A stretch of DNA of 64,000 bases from Rhipicephalus microplus (Eukaryota; Arthropoda; Arachnida; Ixodida; Ixodidae): contig NC_134710.1 in assembly GCF_043290135.1 (NCBI RefSeq), positions 250,158,092 to 250,222,091 of the forward strand. The letters are read 5' to 3'. Both the position numbers and the translations under genes were made by a program. How positions within the stretch are numbered: position 1 is the first letter of the stretch; each line of letters starts with the position of its first letter. Under the pieces are notes generated by a model. The model was not told the DNA's origin and searched no databases. It worked only from the letters and a program-made list of their open reading frames with translations. Positions 1 to 11,564 of this stretch are shown here, in pieces.

Positions 1-640
1 CTTTCACGTACTTTAAGGGTTTTTTAGAACCCATTTTCTCAGAAATTATTACATGCAAAATGTTCATTCTATTTTATTCGTCATATCTTTTTTTTCAATG
101 GACCTAGAATTATTGTATTTCAAGTTTTGACATTTTTGCAATTTTTTAACAATGCAAGTAATTCATGTGATTATTTTTAAATAAAACCACAAATAAAAGG
201 AATAATTCGGCAGACGTAACGTACCTCGTGAATTGACATAATGTGAAACATGTGGAGGGAAGGTGACCGTGTTGTAATAAGAAAAACATTATAAAATGAT
301 GCTATAGATATGTACAAATGTTGTAGACACAGACATATGTTGAAAAGTCGCACATGTTTTATATAACCATATCTTTATACTTGTGTAATGATACCAACAG
401 CGATATGACTGTTAACAAAACGACATGTAGCGCCTGTGCTCAGGAGGATGACCGCCCTGGCTGAACACTGCTACATAGATTAATGTCAGTGGATGGCGCT
501 TAACTACAATTGGCTTTGCCCTGACATGACGGCTGTATTAGGGAGCACATATGTATTGTTTATAGAAGTAGATGTGCAGCAATGCATCCACATGTGTTTC
601 ACCAGCATTACACCTGACTAGTGTCTTTTTCCAAAGCAGT
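1..640. other. Intronic AT-rich DNA, no gene seen
   Basis: No exon-like stretch or element boundary could be supported here. It is presumed intron or flank of the GBP-like gene. Confidence 0.5.
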
Positions 641-644
641 ATCG

Positions 645-735
645 AGACCTGGCATGGATCTGTGGTAGAACACTTGATTACCACGCAGAATGCTTCGGTT
701 CGATTCCTGCCGGGGCCCTGATATCTATTTTTTGT
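645..735 (+). repeat. tRNA-derived SINE head
   Basis: A tRNA-like block has an A-box-like TGTGGTAGAACAC and a clear B box, GGTTCGATTCC, 50 bp later, followed by CTGCCGGGGCC. Acceptor-stem pairing is poor, so this is a SINE head or a tRNA relic rather than a functional tRNA. The split SINE near 13.15 and 14.35 kb resembles it. Confidence 0.5.
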
Positions 736-917
736 ATTTGTCGCATCAACGATTCTGATATGAACTTTTTTCTGAACACTCTCATGTTAAAATTACGAAT
801 TTGTGTTCTCGACGTTCCTGGACAAACACACTGTCAACCTCCTGTGGCACATACCCGCATACCTGTGACACATACCCGCCTATGGTATGCGAGTATGTGC
901 CACACGTGTATATGTTG

Positions 918-1040
918 CAGAAAGGGTTTGGCAACATATGCGACATTATTGTCAGATTCTCCAAGTCATAACTATGACGGAAAAGATTTGGCAACATATC
1001 TGACAGGATTGTCACATTCTTCATGCTATGATCAGCGAGT
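918..1040. repeat. Degenerate tandem pair, about 60 bp unit
   Basis: Two neighbouring blocks share TTTGGCAACATAT followed by GAC or TGACA, then ATTGTCA, ATTCT and a CATGCTATGA- or CATAACTATGA-type end. They are a diverged tandem duplication of about 60 bp. A nearby pair of CACATACCCGC segments (845-880) recurs in altered form near 2530-2590. Confidence 0.45.
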
Positions 1041-1104
1041 CATATTCGTCAGACCACCTTACGCTTATATACTAATTTTAGCTCATTCCAAGTCAAGGGA
1101 GTGA

Positions 1105-2440
1105 TCACGAAAGAACCCAGATATAGGCGGCTTGGTAGATAGATAGACAAATAGATGGACACTAAAGGTGCCTGCAGTATGCAAAAAAATGCTTTTTATT
1201 TAAAAGAAAGCTACTGCCCATAGCTTCACAATTATAATTCAGTGGCTTCTTAATGATATACATTTTGTTCTGGTAAAAAATTACCCTTCTATTTTACAAG
1301 TCATTTTGATAATGGGCAAATGTAACTAAAAAATTGATTTCGAAATAGTATTGAGATTGAAAGAGGAAAAACAAGTTTATTTCATATTTTGTTCAAAAAA
1401 AGATGTACTGAACAATTTAATAGCAACGTGCCATGTATTCATCACAACAATCGAATTTTCACTTCCTTTCTCGTCTTTTCGGTTCACTGGCTTGTTCTTA
1501 CATACCTTCTGTCTCTCCATCGGCCCAATACTGTTGTTGGTGGTCGATTTCTCCCAACATTAACACAGTATTGTGCCTCAGTGATATACCAAACAGCCTA
1601 GAGAATGTTTATTTGGGCCATGCAGGTCTTTTTGAAAGAATATATATGACAGTCATGCAAAACAAGGTACAACAGGCACGTGATTGGATGGCAAAACAGG
1701 GTAAGAGGCGATTCGCCTACTGATATCCCTCATATACGTACAATCGAAGCTTATGTTCTCATAGCGTCACGTGTTGACTGCTGGCATCACGAATTGAGCC
1801 AGAAAGATGGTAAATGCCAGGAAAAATTAATTCGCTTTCTTTAAGTCGCAGCTGCTCCTTTTTAAAAGTGTTTACTATTGCGTTCCAGATGCGAAAGTGT
1901 TCGGCAACGAAATACGACCGCGTAATGCTCTCACTCAAATGGGCCATGACATGCCTACACACGAAACGTCTGTACCCACAAAGTTCTCTGCCTCCTTAAA
2001 GAACTCCAACAGTGACAACATGCCAAAATCTGAACTAGAGCATCATTGCTGATGTCACTACTGTTGCGTTCTCTTTTAGTGCCACAGTTCTTTCACGTTC
2101 TGTGCAGGCATAGTTGTAATCATAGTTTGTAAAAGCTCCACATCAATCAAAATGCAGCCACTGTCCCTACAGATATCAAGCCCTTGTAGCAACGCAGAAT
2201 GAGGACAAAGTTTACTTGCTGAAGTGCTGCCAGTCTCACTTTTGTTAGCAGCAGAGGTGTGTCGATTTTCAATTATACTGTGTTTTCAACACAAGAATAT
2301 TTTTCATTGCCATAATTATCAACAAAGGCACTAATAAACTAAAAATAAATTGCACAGAATGACATCTCAATGCACGTTTTGCATGCGTAAGTCAAGTGGA
2401 CTCGATAAACTCCACACAAGTTTTAAAAAAACTGCAACAC
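1105..2440. other. Intronic DNA, no gene seen
   Basis: Short open frames occur but none has splice sites and a recognisable family. A minus-strand frame at 1759-1962 is open for 67 codons without homology I recognise. Confidence 0.4.
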
Positions 2441-2767
2441 TTTTCATTAGGTAGCCGGAATATTTTTAGGGGCAAAGCTCCTTTTGGCGTGGCTTGTGCA
2501 TCCCCTGTTGTCGTAGTGCGTAACCTGTGACACATACCCATATACCAGTGGCATATACTCGCCCTCGGGCACATATCCCCATGTCCGCATATTACGAGAA
2601 ACGTAGCACGGCTTCGTTCTCACGCTCTCGGTGTCGACAAAGCGCTGACAGCAGAAATGTGGTACATACTCTCGTTTAGTCCTTGGATTGTCGGCTGAAT
2701 GGCTGTACTTGTATATGATGAATATATGATAAAAAGAAGCGAGATGGCGGTACTTGAAGTGTTCAAT

Positions 2768-2935
2768 ACATGGACGGACAGACGGATGGACGGACAGACA
2801 AGCAGACACACTGACGGACGCATGAACGAATGCACAAACGCGCACGTACGGATGGACTGACGCATGGATGGACACACGAATGGGCACATGTACGGATAGA
2901 CGGACCGAAGCACGGACGAATTGACGGACGCTTTG
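2768..2935. repeat. GGAC-type minisatellite
   Basis: Degenerate tandem units of the type GGACGGA, GACAGAC and GGATGGAC run for about 170 bp. They create spurious open frames rich in Val-Arg-Pro-Ser on the minus strand. Flanks contain TTTGCCGTACTCACCACC, a motif I associate with a dispersed tick repeat. Confidence 0.7.
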
Positions 2936-2959
2936 CCGTACTCACCACCCTTCATTCCG

Positions 2960-3896
2960 TGGATATGCTGTGGTTTTTTTTTTTTTTTTTTAAACTTTGT
3001 AGCCTCAGAGAAACTACCAGTCCTGATTTTTTTTTTTATTCAGTTGAGCCTGGAAGTTCAGGTTGTGCACAATCTTAAAAAAGGGGTTTAGCTGCAAGTC
3101 ACTTGGTTGTCTGGGCTCAATCAAGACACGCACAAATGTGTGGGGCACTCAATATTGTTAAGGAGGGCCTTAGCGTTCCAAACAAACAGATACCAAATTT
3201 TGTTTTTTTTTTTAACTTTACCTTACCCTGTGCCTTTAAAAAGAATTCTGTACACAATAAAACAAGGTCAGGAAATTTTAGAACGACTGTTCTTGCTTCT
3301 TCTTTTATTTCATGGTGGGGTTAGGGTTAAAAGGATGTCGGATTCAGGGTGTTGATCTATCATGATTACAAATTATTAGCAGCGCCAATGAAGAGGGGCA
3401 GACTTGAAGACAGAGTGCTCTGTGTGCTTTCTTCGGTCCTCTCTTGGTTTTTGTGCTGCTAAGAATTTTTATTCATGGCTGGGGTAATATTTGGGTTGGA
3501 TTGAATGCTGGTGCCCAAGCTGCAGGCGGCCAATGTGGCCTCAAATCCTAATTAAAATTAGCACAATTGAGAAAATTTTGAGGCTATTCGAGCATGTTAG
3601 TGTAGCGTCGTGCAATTTTAACAAATTCCATGGTTGTGGCTCAGAGTGACACGAAATTAAAAAGTTGTATCAAATTTGCACAATCGGCATAGCTGTTGCA
3701 CCCTTCAATAATGCAAACAAACAATGATGACAGCAAGAAACAGAAATAACTTCTTTCCAAGTATTTCACCCAGTCAAAGTGCCACAAGAGACAAATAGGG
3801 AACACATTTAACTGAGGTTAACTATACTTGACCTGATCATCAGTTATTGTTACCTCTTTATAATACCTTCATTTAAAGTAACAAACCATCACTTAC
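2960..3896. other. Intron after exon G, poly-T and poly-A tracts
   Basis: The stretch contains T-runs near 2974-2990, 3028-3037 and 3202-3211 and no supported coding sequence. It begins the intron that leaves the window to the left of exon G. Confidence 0.5.
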
Positions 3897-4011
3897 CCAA
3901 TAGACTGATTTTGTATTCTTCACTCTCCCTGGTATGCGTCTCCATTAACCGGTGAAGCCACTGTGTGGGTGTTTCATTGTTTACTGTTGTCTGCACAAAG
4001 TCTTGTACAAC
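3897..4011 (-). CDS. GBP-like exon G: guanine-recognition (RD-position) segment
   Basis: The exon is 115 bp, with acceptor CTTGACTGGAGCAG and donor TTGG/GTAAGTG. It encodes 38 residues plus one base: VVQDFVQTTVNNETPTQW, then LHRLMETHTRESEEYKISLL. WVVQDF across the F/G junction aligns with WTLRDF of human GBP1, so the RD motif reads QD here; the aspartate expected to read guanine is kept. The next exon must start in phase 1 and lies left of the window. Confidence 0.87.
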
Positions 4012-5166
4012 CTGCTCCAGTCAAGGCAAAAGAAAATAAGGCATTTAATTAGAATGTATGCAATATGGAAATGAAATGAAATTTACAATCAGAAACAATT
4101 AGAATATACATTGAGCAATATTCATCAAGGAACTTTATTTGATTAATTGTAGGCCCTTTTCATTACCTTGAATATGAGGTTAATTACCAACAAACTCTGT
4201 TCGAGGGAGCAACACACTGCATATAAAACCTAGCAAACTGACTTCTGCAGATGGCTTAAATGCTTTGAAGTAAAATGAACCTGCTCAAAGAAAGCTGGGG
4301 CTCTCATAATAAAAGCAACAACATGAGACAAACATGACTGTTCACGTTTAATACATCGCAGTCATTAGGAGAGTGAGCAATGCCTCCGAAACCTTGTCCT
4401 TGCAGAGTATTGCTATCAATGCAAGTACACTGTCTGTTGCTGTGGGAGGAAAAGTGTGCTAGAACAGAGAAAATTAGTACATTCTGCAATCTCACATTGC
4501 TAATTAGATGAAGACTATATAGTCTCCATACATATCGAGGTGTTAAGAGTTAATAAAATAGTTTAAACTGGTATCACAATTGTCCTCTTTCTGAAAAAAA
4601 AATATATGTATACAAATATATATGTATATATATATGGGCAATCTGCAGTCCCTACAGGTGGCACTATGATGCATTGCACTAGCGTGCCACCAGCACCACA
4701 GAAGGCCACTTCAATTCCTGCTCGTGTGCGACAAATTGCCACTTCTGTCTGATATGCATGCATTGCATAAAAGTATGTGTGCACGATGGCAATGGGTATG
4801 ACAAAATGGGTAGGCTTTCAGAAAGTTCATGGCTTGCCACTGGGCTCGGCGTTTACCACTGATGTGCTTGATGAAATTATGTCTCCTAGGTGTACATATT
4901 AAAGATGATTCAATATCGTGCCCATAAATGACACTACAGTCACTGTTTCCAGAGGCACTTTAACATTTTCAACCCCTCTTCCTTAATGGTCCAAGCATGC
5001 TAAAAATTTTTCATTCAGAAGCCTGTCCAGCATGGGTGACGTGCTTTTAACATTTTCAACACCTAAGAATATTAAAAAAAAAAGACAGATGAAATGTTTA
5101 AATGACAAGCGCAATCGGCAAATAAAGTGTCATTTATGGGCCCAATACCGAATCATCTGCAACGTT
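4012..5166. other. Intron between exons F and G, no gene seen
   Basis: AT-rich DNA with a short TA/CA run at 4602-4635. A motif about 'GTCATTTATGGGC...CAATACCGAATCATCTGCAA' at 5128 appears in inverted form at about 4900, suggesting remains of an inverted-repeat element around the SINE site. Confidence 0.4.
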
Positions 5167-5181
5167 CACACCTAGGATACA

Positions 5182-5419
5182 TTGATTGATATGTGGGGTT
5201 TAACGTCCCAAAACCACCATATGATTATGAGAGACGCCGTAGTGGAGGGCTCCGGGAATTTCGACCACCTGGGGTTCTTTAACATGCACCCAAATCTGAG
5301 CACACGGGCCTACAACATTACCGCCTCCATCGGAAATGCAGCCGCCGCAGCCGGGATTTGAATCCGCGACCTGCGGGTCAGCAGCCGAGTACCTTAGCCA
5401 CTAGACCACCGCGGCGGGG
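5182..5419 (-). repeat. Ruka-type SINE, copy 1, with 15-bp TSD
   Basis: Read on the minus strand, the element has a tRNA-like head (CGCCGCGGTGGTCTAGTGG, and a degenerate B box, GGATTCAAATCCC). It then has the tick-specific body including GTTCTTTAACATGCACCC (complement) and a TCAATCAAT-type tail. A perfect 15-bp target duplication, CACACCTAGGATACA, flanks it at 5167-5181 and 5420-5434. Ruka was described in Rhipicephalus; the match is from memory of its consensus. Confidence 0.88.
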
Positions 5420-5434
5420 CACACCTAGGATACA

Positions 5435-6490
5435 ATATTTCTTCATGCACACCAGTGGTATAAGCGATTACACATCGGCCTATACCTAAAACATTATTAA
5501 AACAGCTTAGAAAAATTATACTTTACATATGCCATTATTATTAAGACCCCGTGTACCAGAAGCCTAACACAACACCCTAATACTGTCTTGCAGGTCATTA
5601 ACTGCATTATGATTCTGCCCCTTGGCACTAAAAAAACAGTTGATAACCTGCCCTTTGATGGTCCAAAGAGGAAGATACCATTTCGTAAATAAGCACTATT
5701 GCCGTTGACGTTCTACACAGCAGTAGAATTGAAAAAAGTGACAACCAGCTATAGGGTGTGCATTGTTCGCTGCCGAAAAGTCCTCACTAAAACCTCGTGA
5801 TGACACGCTATGCAGTGAAGGCGAGGCAAAAGCAAGCTTCCTACTACCTTATGATTGTTCACAGAAATTTTTTTTTCTCCCTTAAAACAAAATCTACTTT
5901 TTTGAAACTTTTAGCAAATCTTGCTGACACACTATAGCATACAACATAAATAAGCCATATTTTCACAAGGACCACTACTTTGTGAGCCGCATTACGAGTC
6001 AGAGTGCTGTTTTTGCCAACTTTGTCACAATATTATGACAATGTCTTTGCTTCGATTCCTTCCAAAGTATTTTATTCATTCAATATAGAAACATGTTAAA
6101 CAGAAAAAGTAAATGTATTACGGGTGAAAAAAATTATGCTTTTTATAATAAACGCTAAACATGCGACATATTGCAATTTCCGTCGCAGAGACAAAGAAAA
6201 AACATCAAACAAAAATGAATAAACTACCATAGACATGAAAGCGTAGCACCTTTAGATTAAGGAAAAATTGTTTCGTGGTAATTGCTCAAACCAGTAGTAA
6301 TACATAAATTATTTGGAATGACAGACTTTCACTTGGTTGTCCAAAAATTTGAAGCTCTCTAGGCAATACAATTTTCTTATTCTTTATTATTGCAAATTAT
6401 ATATAACTGCTTTTCACATTTACATATACCTACACGATTTTTTTTTGGCATGATCGAAGATGGTCGACAATTCACCAAGCACACTTGATA
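5435..6490. other. Intronic DNA, no gene seen
   Basis: AT-rich sequence without recognised elements or exons. Confidence 0.45.
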
Positions 6491-6494
6491 TAAA

Positions 6495-6499
6495 ATTAC

Positions 6500-6545
<46 letters not shown>

Positions 6546-6550
6546 GTAAT
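6495..6550. repeat. Perfect 56-nt palindrome around (TA)19
   Basis: ATTACTCAC, then 19 TA units, then GTGAGTAAT make a perfect inverted repeat. Its right arm runs straight into the SINE sequence AATCGAAGGTCGTAGG, replacing the SINE's tRNA-like 5' part. Confidence 0.85.
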
Positions 6551-6745
6551 CGAAGGTCGTAGGTTCGATTCCTGCTCACGGCTGGTTATTTTTTCATCCA
6601 CTTTTCTTTCTTCTTATTTACATTCCATTGGTTCTAATAACATCCCCTGTACATTCCTTGGCATTACTGTCTGTTAGATCTCATTAATAGTGTGTCAAAA
6701 TACGGAAAAACGAGCCCTTAAGGTATACACTTCTTTCCCTTATTT
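6551..6745 (+). repeat. tRNA-headed SINE, copy A (5' truncated)
   Basis: It starts at the B-box half (GGTTCGATTCCTGCTCACGG). It shares the body TTCCATTGGTTCTAATAAC, the middle CTGTTAGATCTCATTAATA and the tail AAAAACGAGCCC, then TATACACTTCTTTCCCTTA, with the copy about 445 bp downstream. Confidence 0.75.
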
Positions 6746-6964
6746 CATTTAACGAGGGTCTCGTACTGGCAGACTTGGTGTCATTAGGTTGTATACGAGG
6801 GACTATTAATCAGCTGCCCGCTCGTAACAATTTCACGTGCTACGTGAGGCCAAACATGCGCATAAAAGAGTGGTTCACACTCGTCGCTTGGCTTATAGAT
6901 GGCGCTGACTGTCACTCCTACTTCTAAATTCACATATAAACCCAAAAAAGTGGATGGAGGGAAG

Positions 6965-7193
6965 GCCGCTGTGGTAGCTCAGTGGTTAGAGCATGGAACG
7001 CGTTATTCGAAGGTCGTAGGTTCGATTCCTGCTCACGGCTGGTTATTTTTTCATCCACTTTTCTTTCTTCTTATTTACATTCCATTGGTTCTAATAACTT
7101 CCCCTGTACATTCCTTGGCATTACTATCTGTTAGATCTCATTAATATTGTGGCAAAACACGGAAAAACGAGCCCTTAGGTATACACTTCTTTC

Positions 7194-7196
<3 letters not shown>
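6965..7196 (+). repeat. tRNA-headed SINE, copy B
   Basis: The head resembles a tRNA: A box TAGCTCAGTGG, B box GGTTCGATTCC and pairable ends GCCG and CGGC. The same body and tail as copy A follow, then a TA microsatellite. The 200 bp upstream (6750-6960) links copies A and B into a partial tandem with a period of about 445 bp. It is not annotated as a tRNA because it continues into a repeated body. Confidence 0.75.

Positions 7197-7236
<40 letters not shown>
7197..7236. repeat. (TA)n microsatellite
   Basis: About 18 TA units follow the SINE tail. A second run is at 7410-7446. Confidence 0.9.
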
Positions 7237-7238
<2 letters not shown>

Positions 7239-7244
7239 ACAGCA

Positions 7245-7406
7245 AGTCATCTTTTCACCCACTTTTTTTTCCTTCGCATTTACCTTACGATTCGGTCTAA
7301 TAACCTCCCCTATACTTTCCTTTTTCATTATTGTCTCTTAGATTTCATTAATATTGTGTCAAAACAAGGAAAAATGAGACCTCAAGTACAAACTTCTTTC
7401 TCTCAC

Positions 7407-7408
<2 letters not shown>
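7245..7408 (+). repeat. SINE copy C, diverged and headless
   Basis: The body (CGGTCTAATAACCTCCCCTA, then TTAGATTTCATTAATATTGTG and a GAGACCTCAAGTACAAACTTC tail variant) is a diverged relative of copies A and B. It is followed by another TA run. Confidence 0.6.
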
Positions 7409-7449
<41 letters not shown>

Positions 7450-7450
<1 letters not shown>

Positions 7451-8565
7451 TCTCCCTACACGGATTTGCCTAGTCTCCAGACTGGTGGGCTGCGAATCGC
7501 ACTTGTGGCTTCGTTTATTGCTGTGTTTCGGTTTCGTTCCAAAAAAAAAAAAACCGTTTTAACTTCGTGGCCCGATTTGAATTGGTAAGCCTAAAAGAAT
7601 AAAGTGGTGACGCACAACCGCTGAATGTTTGTCGATTTATGTTTCGTGAGAAAACAGCTCCAAGCAACACGAACACACCGGAAGTATGAAGGAGCCGGAA
7701 GTATGAAGATTAGAGAAATCTGTGTACTATCCATCATTCCCATGCTCGCTGAAGCGCCGTGCATTGCAGCTACCATAAACACTAGCGCCAGATTTCCCTC
7801 TAGTGTATATTTAGGAAACTCTATGCATCGTGCGAATATGAAACTTTAAGGCCCGACCACGTGCACGTTATCTTTGAGCGACAACAAGATTTACTGTCGT
7901 GAAGGGTCATTCGTCGCTCCCGCATCGCAGGTTTCAGGAAAACCAATAAAAATAGCTTGTCGCTCAGAAAAGATCGTGACGATTTTCACAACATTGTAGC
8001 ACCCCGATTCTCGCTTCACTTGTTCTCCGCGCGTTCAGGAACTTCTCATGTGGAAGCGAGGCGGCGGCCGTATTTTGTCGTTAATCTTATTATCGACGAT
8101 TTGCTTTGAAACTTCGGGGGTAGCTTGCTGCAAAATGTTGGTTACTTGCTACAATGTCAACAGTGTCATTGCGGTCGTCGTGCGAGGTTGCTGCAAAGTT
8201 GGCAAAGTGCGTCGTAGCGCACGCTTCTGGGCGCCCCTCCAGTTCACAGCAGATACCACTGTTGCGAATAAACGATCGCGAGTAAAAATAGCCGCAAAAC
8301 GTTTTATGGCGTGCGCAAACGGCACGGGCACAACTTGCAGAAGATAGCACTATCAACCACTGAAGATCCACCAAAGAAGCTGGTTTTAAACAGTGTATGG
8401 GTATGTCAATTGCAAAAGGCTAATCGACCTAACTTTTTTTGCATTACCACATTCCTTACTCCTCCCGAAGAAGTTTTCATAAAATTTGCACTTCAGAATA
8501 GATGCCCCCCCCCCCCCCCCCCCCAAACTCTTCTCAGATTTTTTTTGAAAAAAGTGTGTTCATTA
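7450..8565. other. Intronic DNA with unplaced repeat, poly-C tract
   Basis: A GC-richer stretch at 7850-8345 is probably an unplaced repeat. A run of about 19 C occurs at 8506-8524. No gene is supported. Confidence 0.4.
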
Positions 8566-8569
8566 TATA

Positions 8570-9455
8570 CAGTGCAGTCCACTTATAACGATATCGAGAA
8601 AACCTAAAAATATGATCGTTATAACCGGTGATCGTTATATCTGGACTGCCGCCAAAAAATCGTCGCCGGACGTACCTTTTGTAGCTCCAGGCTTCATTTC
8701 GCTATTTTCACCAATTAATAAATATTGTAGATAGTAGGATGTCAAAAACAAGACTATTTCTTACTCCGAAGAACGCATCACGGGTTCGCTGAGGAAGAGA
8801 GACTGACCGACGGCGGGGTGGGAGCAGTGGGAGGAAGAAAGCACAGCCAGAGGTACACAGCCGGAATGCCAACGAGGCCCCGCCCCGATGCCGCCGCGCC
8901 GCTTTGCTTTTCGCTTTTTTTATTTTCTCTCTCTTTCCCGCTTTCGTTCGGCAAGCTACGAGTAGCTTGCCGGCTTGCCGTTGTAGAAGGCGGGGAGCCG
9001 CGGAGCGCGGCGCTTTGCTTTTCGCTTTTTTTTTTAATTCTCTCAGCCTCTCCGCGGTCGACGCGCGGCGAGGCGCAAAACGTGACACAGCTGGCGCCAT
9101 CTGTAGCGCGTCGCGCCAACTCGCGATGCTCTCCTCGGCTTTTTGAACGGCCGGGACACGCTGCCGGCGCTGTGCTGCAGTGGCGGCAGATACGTACTCG
9201 CCTACGCTAACTTTTCGTCTTGTCTCGACATAGTTCGTTTCAGAGGAACTTATCAATCTAAATGTTACGATTATTCTGAATGAAACATGCCGTCCACGGC
9301 AAACTTTTCATCGTTGTATCCGATATGCGGTGGATAACATATCGTTATATATGGTTTTTTCCCCATAGCCCCAATGCATAAAATGAGACTGTTAAGTCGA
9401 CCCATCGTTATAACCGATATATCGTTATATGTGGTATCGTTATAAGTGGACTGCA

Positions 9456-9458
<3 letters not shown>
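8570..9458. mobile_element. Tigger-like non-autonomous DNA transposon (889 bp)
   Basis: Perfect 24-bp terminal inverted repeats, starting CAGTGCAGTCCACTTATAAC, are flanked by TA on both sides, as expected for the Tc1/mariner superfamily (pogo/Tigger group). Sub-terminal ATAACGATAT motifs repeat inside each end. The interior is GC-rich and contains a near-duplicated CGCTTTGCTTTTCGCTTTTT block at about 8898 and 9010. Open frames there are low-complexity (Arg/Ala/Lys) and no transposase is visible. Confidence 0.8.

Positions 9459-9515
<57 letters not shown>
9459..9515. repeat. (TA)n microsatellite
   Basis: The TA run begins at the TA target duplication of the Tigger-like element. Confidence 0.9.
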
Positions 9516-9518
<3 letters not shown>

Positions 9519-10428
9519 ATTTTTTATGGGGCAACAGAACAGAAAGCTCATCCTTTGTAGTGCTTGTAGGTGCCTCGGTTTATCACCAATGCATGTGGTG
9601 ATATTAAGAACAGTATTTTTTTATCTGAAAAGCCTCTAAAGTGCATAAAGGCATCATCTAGCAATGCTAATGCTGAGAAGCAATGGAAGCGTTGATAGCC
9701 CTCCTCACTTATGCTCAAGTTCTGATTTCATAAGTGCCTGAAACTGTGATTAACCACCTTCATGTTGACATTTCCAACAGTTCTTGAATATAAAAAGCAG
9801 GTAGAATAAGTCTTCCAAATGCTGTTTGTAACGTGAGGACCCTTTACATTGCCTCATGAGCCAGGCGCTCATGGTCTTCGCGATTTCCTCCAACAAAGCA
9901 TTGCCATAGGCAGAGGCTGTGAGGCACTATTTGTACTTTATTAACACGTTGTCGGATGCAGCCAGGTTCTCAGCTAAAAATGTTCATACTTCCACCCATG
10001 AACATTGGATCCTATATGTAGTGAAGGCAGCGCGGCGCCACTGTTTTGCTCAGTGTAAACGAAGGCATATCTACATGTTTTAACTTCGAAAAAATTAAAT
10101 TCAAAAGTGTGCGGCATTTATCTGGTAATATAGAGACAATTGCATACATCGGTAAAATGTCACTAATCGCTCACAATGGTCTTCACTTTTTTGCCACAAG
10201 AGGTGCCAGAAGTGATATTGAGTGAAGAAATAAAGGTATAAATCAGCATTTGTTGAGAAAGACAAAGTGCATTTTAAACAATATGTTACATAATCTTTCA
10301 ATCCATAAAGTTATCTCAATTCATGCTCCAAGTGGTAGTTGGTTCCTTCAAGAGGTGCAGAGAAAGTCAGAAGACAGCTCAGAACAGTCGAGTGACACTA
10401 CTGCTAACGAAAATTAACAGCGCTTATT
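9516..10428. other. Intronic DNA, no gene seen
   Basis: No supported exon or element boundary. Confidence 0.45.
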
Positions 10429-11106
10429 ACACTTGTGCAAATATTTGAATGCCTCGAATATTTAACCAAATATCAGAGTATTTGAGTTCACTTTGGTTTG
10501 AATTTAAATTACTGAAAAATTTGAAGTATTCGAAATGAACGAATACATGTATATTAGTCTGCACGCAATCCCTGTAAAGGTGGTTTTCGCTGCACTAGAG
10601 GGGTGCTTAACAGTGAAAGCACACATTTAAACGTACATTATTCGCATGTAACTTCCTGTAAAAGTAATTTAACTGCAGTAAAGAGGCGCTAAGCCGTGAA
10701 AACATCTACTGCAAACCTCTAGTGCCGCAAAGCCCCACTTCAAGATTAAACGAACATATTGCCTTCACGTCGATTCATCATTTTTGACATTTAAAAGTTT
10801 GCTATACCGGCTTACTTGCTTTAAGTGGATTAAATATTAAAACATAACGTATTTTACAGGTTATTATTTGTATTCTACCAAAAGTCAAATCTTGCTACTA
10901 TTTAATGTTGTTACCACTTCCTCTGAACTAAAAAAATGGCATTTTCAAAGGCCTTGCTTCAATTTAAAAAATATATATATATTTTGCAGGTCATTACAAA
11001 TATGCCCATTTTCTTTCATAGTTTGTGATATATAATATTCGATTCAAAATTATTTGACCAAAACACTTTTGGCTTTGAACCTGAAATTTGGTATTTACAC
11101 AAGCCT
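10429..11106. repeat. MITE with AGGCTTGTG-type ends, copy 1
   Basis: The left end (ACTTGTGCAAATATTTGAAT) and right end (TTTACACAAGCCT) are inverted matches and agree with the copy at 24742-25676. Shared internal blocks include GAACGAATACATGTATATTAG and GCCGCAAAGCCCC. Confidence 0.65.
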
Positions 11107-11564
11107 AGTATACTTATATTATTTGTAACATAAGCAGTATTTATATTATAACTAACTTACTGTGGTAGGTGCTGCAACAACGCCACTGACAACTTTTGCT
11201 GTGTCCCGCTCGTTTGCCGAAAATTGCACATGTATACGTATGGTGTGTCTATTGATTTATCCACTGCCTTTAACATGTATGCTAAAGGACACTTTTCAAT
11301 CTCGTGTAGCAGCACATTTCCGGCATGACTGCCTATGAGCTCAAGATGACACCGACAATGTTTGTAAGAAAAAGGTGCAAGTGAACCTGATCTTGATTCA
11401 CTGAAAAAAAAAAAAAACTGCAAGCATGTAACACGGACAAAACTTTGTGTGTCTACACAGATACATTTATATTTCAGTAAATTTTTTTCCTTTTCCTTTT
11501 TTGCCCTATGTTTCGAAAAGCAAATTAAAGTGCTATAGAGTAAGGACAAATTTTGAACACATAC

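Noticed and set aside
2447..2955. Minus-strand frames rich in Val, Ser, Arg and Pro
   Set aside because: They are produced by the GGAC-type minisatellite.
5182..5419. tRNA gene at the head of the repeat
   Set aside because: It is the 5' head of a Ruka-type SINE with a target duplication.
6965..7042. tRNA gene
   Set aside because: A and B boxes are present, but the sequence continues into a repeated SINE body found in two other copies and the cloverleaf is not convincing.
8708..9256. 182-codon minus-strand frame rich in Arg, Ala and Lys
   Set aside because: It lies inside the GC-rich core of a non-autonomous Tigger-like element, is low-complexity and overlaps open frames on both strands. 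No domain is visible.
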